NCBI GenBank assembly: GCA_036971615.1
Contig: JAYKKR010000038.1
Location: 1 to 64,000 of the forward strand
From: Amyloporia xantha
Lineage: Eukaryota; Basidiomycota; Agaricomycetes; Polyporales; Adustoporiaceae
Length of the DNA stretch: 64,000 bases
Direction of reading: 5' to 3'
Below are positions 58,805 to 64,000 of this stretch, piece by piece. Positions within the stretch are counted from its first letter, which is position 1; every line of letters begins with the position of its first letter. Below the pieces are notes generated by a model. That model was not told where the DNA came from. It did no database searches and saw nothing but the letters and a program-made list of their open reading frames with translations. A program made the position numbers and the translations under genes.

Positions 58805-61292
58805 ATGGGAAACAGGTTACAGCGCGGCACCGCGAAAGGCGTCGTGAATCACGACTCTACGAAAGTGAGTGACGAGCTTCCCAAATTCAAACGTTTGATC
58901 CGACTCGGGGGTAGATCACGGAAGTAGAATCACAAGTGCAACTATATGCGGCGCATGCGTCCCAGATGCAAGTTCGCTTGCTGACCACGCTGGACGCCAT
59001 GGATGCCATCCGTGTCGAGCACGCGAAAGAGCTCGCAGCTGAGAGGCGCGTGGCCGAAAGCCTGGGGCGAAAATTGGAGACATGCCGCAAGTACATTAAC
59101 GAAGCGCAGGGCGATTGGGATGACATGCGGGAAGCGTTATCGGCCGTCGTCGAGAAAGGTGGGTCCGGACTTGTCATTCGCCGTAGGAGGCTGTGTGTCG
59201 GATACGCCTGTAACGTACACCGTGCTCACCACGCTTGTACCTTCCTCTCTCGTTTAGTCGAACTTGTGAATGATTATGCCCCTTGGCCCCATAGTCAGAT
59301 ACACCTGACCAGCCCTCTTGGTCCGTTGATCCAGATTCGTTGTCCCCAAACACCATCTGACATTGGCGTCGTCGATGGCCAGAACCTCTGAATACGTCTA
59401 CTGCCTCTGTCGCTACTGCGAAACAGGACGGCGACAGGCCGCTGTACGCGCATGCTCAAGCGGTCATTTCGTCATTGAGGGACGAGTTGGAGTCTGAACG
59501 CCGTGCCCATGCGCGCACGCGCGAGCAAGCCGATGCAGAGCTTCTCTCCCTGAAAGCTCGGCTTGCTAGGCGAGAAGCTGAATTGGAGGCGTGCGTTGTG
59601 CACATTAATCATCCCCTACCCAGCCCACCAAGCTCCGTGTCGCTACATAAAACGGGCGTGCATTCTACAACCGCGAATGGCAGTAGTCCTTCTTCGCCAA
59701 CACCGTTCACACAGGGCGACGCAATCAAGATACTTGAACTATCAGCCGCGAGGAACAGGACCTTGGAGACCGAGATTAGAAATCTTCTCGGCCAGGTATG
59801 TACATCCTCTCATCATTGTACACAATCACGGTAACATCTCGTCTCGAATTTTATCACAACGCGTTCTTCTCCTCTCCTTTGGCTCTCACATATGTATTGA
59901 ACTATTTCTGTCGATGTTAGCTCGAAAAGACGCGATCTGGTAGAGACAAAAAGGCCGAGTTTGAGGCCTATCACGGGAAGCCTCATGGCAAAGAACTCTC
60001 AAGTGAAAAGAATTTTGCTCCGGGAGACCTTCTTGCAGTTCACACCGAGGATGCTCGCGTTAAACTGCCCATTTCCGATATTCACATAACGACGACTGAA
60101 GAGCGATATCCTGCGGATCCATCTTCAGCTGAAATGACGAATATTCCAACGACCCGACCTCCAGTCTCCCGTCCGTCACGAGCGTCACCGGTTCCATCTG
60201 GCCCACATGGCAACCTCGGCGAGCAACCTCCTGCCCCTGCTACCTCGGATCACCTCCACAATCCGATCCAAGCACTTCCGCAAGCCGAGAACACGTCCAG
60301 ACCGCACTTACCATATACTGGCGTCAATGCAGGGTCGGATTCAATCAGAACCACCTCAACGGCGCAACAACAGGTGCTCATTACTAACTGGATGATCAGG
60401 GGGTCCGTTGGCGCTGATGCTTATTATTTTGCATGCAGGGTCGAACGATTCAGTCGCGGGAAGTAACGGCAGACGGCTCTTCTATCGCCGCCGAATGCGT
60501 GAGCGGTAAGCACTCATGCTTCATTCATCTCGGACGCTTTTGCTGACATCTCCTGAACTAGGCTGGAAATGGTGGTAGATGCTTTGAGGCGTGAACTCGA
60601 GGCCATCCGTGTTGCAGGAAAGGATCGGGAGGTTAAACTCCAGCGAGAGATCAGCCATTTACGAGAAGAATTGTCACGAGTGGCCATGCGGAATAGTTCA
60701 TTCGACAATAACACCATCGTCGCTCACACCGGCGGGAATTATCCTGCGGACAAACTCCCGACCGCGGAAGGTGGCCTGCCGAGTAACTATATTGCAGATG
60801 ATGTACTCGAAACCGTAAATATTCTGAACGGCGACGACGAAGAGCGCTCCATGGAGCTCGCGACACCGCTTCAGCCTACCATTATCTCCGTCCGAGAGGA
60901 CCTGCTAGCCATTTCCCCTCACGAAGCTATCGACCCCCCGCTGGTGCCACTACCCCCTTCTCCGCGCAGTCCCGCCCCGTCCGAATTTCCCTCATGGCTA
61001 CTACCATCCGTCATCGCGTCTCCACAGCTGGAACACCCTCCCCCTGGTGGCCACACCCGCACACCCCTCCGATACGCACACGGAGGCCCCCACCGGCGAA
61101 GGAGACGAAGCAGGAGAGGAACAGGAAGGAGAAGATGCCATCGCGAGATTGGAAACGATCGAGCGGGAGCTGGCGCTCGCGCGACGAGATCTGGAGGAAC
61201 GAGATGCGGAGCTCGGGGAGCTGCGTGGAATCGTCCAGGAGCTTATGGGCATGGTCTACGCGGACCGCGCCGACGGGCAGGATGAGCGCTAG
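58805..61292 (+). CDS. Coiled-coil protein of unknown function, right copy, with frameshifted last exon
   Basis: Counterpart of the gene at 30628-33142. It starts MGNRLQRGTAKGVVNHDSTK; the intron with donor GTGAGT leads to an exon with VESQVQLYAAHASQMQVRLL. The same coiled-coil exons follow (LRDELESERRAHARTREQAD, VDALRRELEAIRVAGKDREV). In the last exon one base is missing in a C run near 61037 (HPPP then WWPHPH in the left copy becomes HPPPGGHTR), so the acidic linker and the terminal coiled coil (IARLETIERELALARRDLEE) fall out of frame. The exons in between look open. Probably a truncated or dying copy. Confidence 0.55.
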
Positions 61293-62072
61293 CGGTGGAT
61301 AAGCTCAGAGTTCACGAGAGCTGGACCCTGGGTGAGCGGATGCTGCCCTTGCCGCTCGCTGCTCGGCGTGGATGGTCCCCTGGAGCTGTGCCTTTCTTCC
61401 GTGATGTGATTTGGTTTGATTGATCCAGTCGCAAACATGTTCGTGCTTGTGTCGGACAGATCTATCATCATAACAGGCACGCGTCGGGCGAGAAGAAAGA
61501 AGCAGAGCGGCAAGCAGTAGCCGTAACATGCAAGTACTGCGATACGTAGGCAGATGAGAAAAATGCAGACATCAGCCTCCGATCACCTTCTGAAATGTGG
61601 GTTCTGGAACGTTTTCTCGGATTGCGGGAGTGTTTGATGAGTGACCGCATGTGCAGCAAGGGCTCTAACGTGAACAACACAAGGCGAGAGGTGGGTCGAA
61701 CGCATACGGAAGCTTGAAACGCTCCCAAAGCAGATAGGTACGTATACCCTTCCTACGGCGCAAATGAAGCACGCACGCACGAACACGCAGGCTTCGATTC
61801 CTCAGAACATACGGTGGAATTTTTCGCACCGCTATAACGTACCTTCGCGTTCACGCAATCAGCGCCCACCGTCTGACAGTTTCAAGTGCCCGCGAAGAGG
61901 GAGAACCACCCATCCATAGAGACACAAAAGAACAAAGGCAGCAGCCCAGCAGTGCGCAAAACAAAAACAAAAAGAACCACACAGCCCCGTGGGCTCGCCT
62001 GTTCTGAGTGCAACGCGCGCGCGTCCTCCTTCCACACTCGGCGGGCGTCGCTGTCGTTGCTGTTGCCCCCCT
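61293..62072. other. Convergent intergenic region of the right arm
   Basis: Counterpart of 29870-30627 and similarly without a supported frame. Confidence 0.5.
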
Positions 62073-62938
62073 TCACCGCCCCTCGCGCCCTTTCCGGCGC
62101 TCCCGCCCCGCACCCGGCGGGGGAACGTACAAGGCGTCACCCCCATGGAGATTCGCCCACGGACTCTGCGCCTCCGAGCCGCGCCGCGCACAGACGACCT
62201 CCGCCGGAGGCGGCGGGACGTGCCTCGGCTCCTCGTACACCTCCTTCCGGGGTGACCCATCCCGTGATACGGACCGGGAGGCGGAGGCGGGTGGGGCGTA
62301 CGTCTTAACTGTAATTTTCTTCGTGTTCGCGTTGAGCGAAAGGACTTTATGGGCCTGGTTCGCGGGGTGCGCCGCCAGGGCGTCGGTTGTGGCAGTAGTA
62401 GCGGCGCTGGCGGCAGCGGAGAGGGTGGGGAAGGCCCCAGCGGCGGCGCAGGCTTCCTGCGCGGTGCGCTCGCGGGCCTCCTGCTCACGTGCGAGGGTGT
62501 CTGTGATCTGGGCGTCGAGGGTGGCGAGGAGCGCGTCGCGTACGGAAGGGGCGAGGAGCGGCGCTTGGCAGTGGGGGCACGCGCAGTGCGGGGGCTGGAG
62601 CGCAGAGGACGAGGCCGCAGGAGCGGCAGACGGGTGTGTAGGGGGGCAGGGGGTGTGCGCGCGCTGTGGCGGAAGAGGATGGGAAACGGATGGAAGGGGT
62701 GTCAGCGCGCGGGGCCATCCTGTGCGTGCCGGGGAGTGGTCATGCAGTTTGGCAGAAACAGCCGCCTTTGGGGTCGCTCTCTTTCCCGGACGCGTTTTTC
62801 AGGCTGTTACGGAGACTCTGCGCACCTTCTTGCTCTTTGGCGGGACCCGTGCGGTCTGCTTCCCCTTGCCCTTGCCCTTGGCGGGCGGGGTGCTTTGGCG
62901 GGGTCTTGAGGGGGCAGCCTCCATGTTGTGTGGTACAT
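62073..62938 (-). pseudogene. Decayed copy of the TRIP4/ASC-1-type zinc-finger gene
   Basis: Counterpart of 28985-29869. Three lesions are visible. A deletion of about 26 bases lies just after the ATG region. The splice donor has changed: after DPKGGCFCQ the left copy reads GGTGCGTGACC and this copy reads ACTGCATGACC, so no GT remains and the frame stops at TGA. A two-base deletion inside the zinc finger throws the second Cys/His cluster out of frame (CRSCGLVLCAPAPALRV where the left copy has CRSCGLVLCALQPPHCACPH). The product would be non-functional. Confidence 0.8.
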
Positions 62939-63117
62939 GGTGTGATGGGCGAGCGGGTGTGTGTAGGAGTAAGGACACGGGTGGGTTGACTGCAGAGCGG
63001 CCGGTGGATATTGGTTAGTGCAGGTCGTTGCCTGTCGATGGTGGATCGAGATATCGATCTCGGAAAAGAGATTTGATGGCCGCCAGCGTCGCCCCGAGCT
63101 CGATCTGAAATTATCAA

Positions 63118-63616
63118 TGTTTCTCGTTCATCCTCATCCCATGTCTGCTATGAGCTAAGCCTGCTAAGGACCCGATGCGTGTCTTCCGCAGTCGTTACAA
63201 CCGAGCTTGATGAGCTTTAAAGTTTGGTCAGTCGCGACTGAAGTTCGTACTTAGGGCGTCTCAATACCATCAGAGCACTTTTCAAGAAGTTGTGACGTGG
63301 CAGACCTGAGACGTGCTTTAATACTGCAAGCGTTGGGTGCGCTGGAACATTGCCCATTTCAGTCACCCTACATCGTCAGAAGTGGCCATGGTTTGCCTAC
63401 GTACACACACCACCACGTCAATTTACACACGGCAAGTCGTTGCTTCGTCGTCGCCAGTGTGACATAACTCAAAGCTTCAGACGATAATACAGTATCATAA
63501 CAATATTTCGTACACAGTAGATATACACAACATCAAGATTATAACGCGCGTCTACAAGATCGATTAACCACCATTACTAGCATAACCATAGTCCTCCGAG
63601 GTCGACGCAAGTCAGC
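63118..63616. other. Intergenic region of the right arm
   Basis: Counterpart of 28396-28984, between con-6 and the TRIP4-like pseudogene. No gene seen. Confidence 0.45.
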
Positions 63617-63999
63617 TCAGAAGGCGTCCTTCTCTTCGAGGACCTGCTGAGCGTGCTCTTTGGCTTCCTCGCTGACGTTGGGGTCTGGGATGAGGCCGTA
63701 TCAGCACACCTACGATGGACACGCAAGCGGGAGAAGCACTCACTCTTCAAAGTGGCCTTGTAGCCGGCGTTGACGCGGACGTCATCTTTACCCTCGTTGT
63801 AACCCTGGCGAGTCTCCTGCGTTTCCGGCTGGTCCTCGAGCTCCTCGATGGCCTGGCGAGAATGCTCCTTGGCCTCGTCAGAGACGTTGGGGTTCTTGAG
63901 GGCGGCCTGGAGATGAGCAAAAGGTCTCAGCCTCGGATGACGGGCTACGCGATGAGAACCTACCTTGTGGCCTCCAATCTGGCGAGTGGGCAAAGACAT
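63617..63999 (-). CDS. con-6: Con-6 family conidiation/stress protein, right copy
   Basis: Counterpart of 28012-28395 and also 88 residues in three exons, starting at 63999, one base from the window end. Repeats ALKNPNVSDEAKEHSRQAIE and GYKATLKNPNVSEEAKEHAQ are intact, and splice sites are conserved although intron sequences differ. The promoter lies outside the window. It is the only fully intact gene of the right arm, which suggests selection for dosage or recent gene conversion. Confidence 0.93.
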
Positions 64000-64000
64000 G

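Larger units (their letters stand above)
57030..64000 (-). repeat. Right arm of the 7 kb inverted duplication
   Basis: Reverse-complement counterpart of 28012-34975, with the same gene order read from the window end inward: con-6, TRIP4-like, coiled-coil, MBD4-like. Length agrees within about 10 bases, although there are compensating indels, including a deletion of about 165 bases in the glycosylase. The block probably continues past position 64000. Confidence 0.93.

Overview
The window is the end of a chromosome of a filamentous basidiomycete, most likely an agaricomycete. It starts in a telomere. Genes are split by many 50-80 nt introns, and the families present (Plavaka/KDZ transposase, DUF6532, TET/JBP-like 2OG dioxygenase, BTB, Con-6, UstYa/DUF3328) are typical of agaricomycetes. 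The species cannot be told from the sequence.

Layout. 1-137: telomere of the pentamer CCTAA (TTAGG on the G strand). 474-11659: an 11.2 kb KDZ (Plavaka-type) DNA transposon with 15 bp terminal inverted repeats and subterminal repeats. It carries a leftward DUF6532 gene, a leftward gene with a C-terminal 2OG-Fe(II) dioxygenase domain, a GC-rich low-complexity stretch with a 58 bp perfect palindrome, and a rightward, frameshifted transposase. 11660-13390: decayed repeats. 13390-27101: conserved genes: a Baeyer-Villiger-type monooxygenase, dynein light chain LC8, a divergent pair of polarity genes (AXL2-like and BUD6/AIP3), and a BTB protein with a one-base frameshift.

28012-34975 and 57030-64000 are the two arms of an inverted duplication of about 7 kb around a spacer of about 22 kb. 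Each arm holds con-6, a TRIP4/ASC-1-type zinc-finger gene, a coiled-coil gene and an MBD4-like DNA glycosylase. In the left arm all four read as open. In the right arm con-6 is intact, two of the others are pseudogenes and the coiled-coil gene has a frameshift.

The spacer holds a GATA factor, a peroxisomal-type 3-ketoacyl-CoA thiolase, a foldback element, long stretches without a recognisable gene, and near its right end a pair that deserves most attention. One member is an intact UstYa-family (DUF3328) gene at 55503-56545. The other, about 2 kb away, is a small secreted protein at 52523-53471 made of a signal peptide and tandem 25-residue repeats, each repeat encoded by two mini-exons. UstYa proteins modify ribosomal peptides cut from secreted repeat precursors (dikaritins), so this could be an undescribed basidiomycete RiPP locus. 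The repeat structure is seen in the sequence; the RiPP role is inferred.
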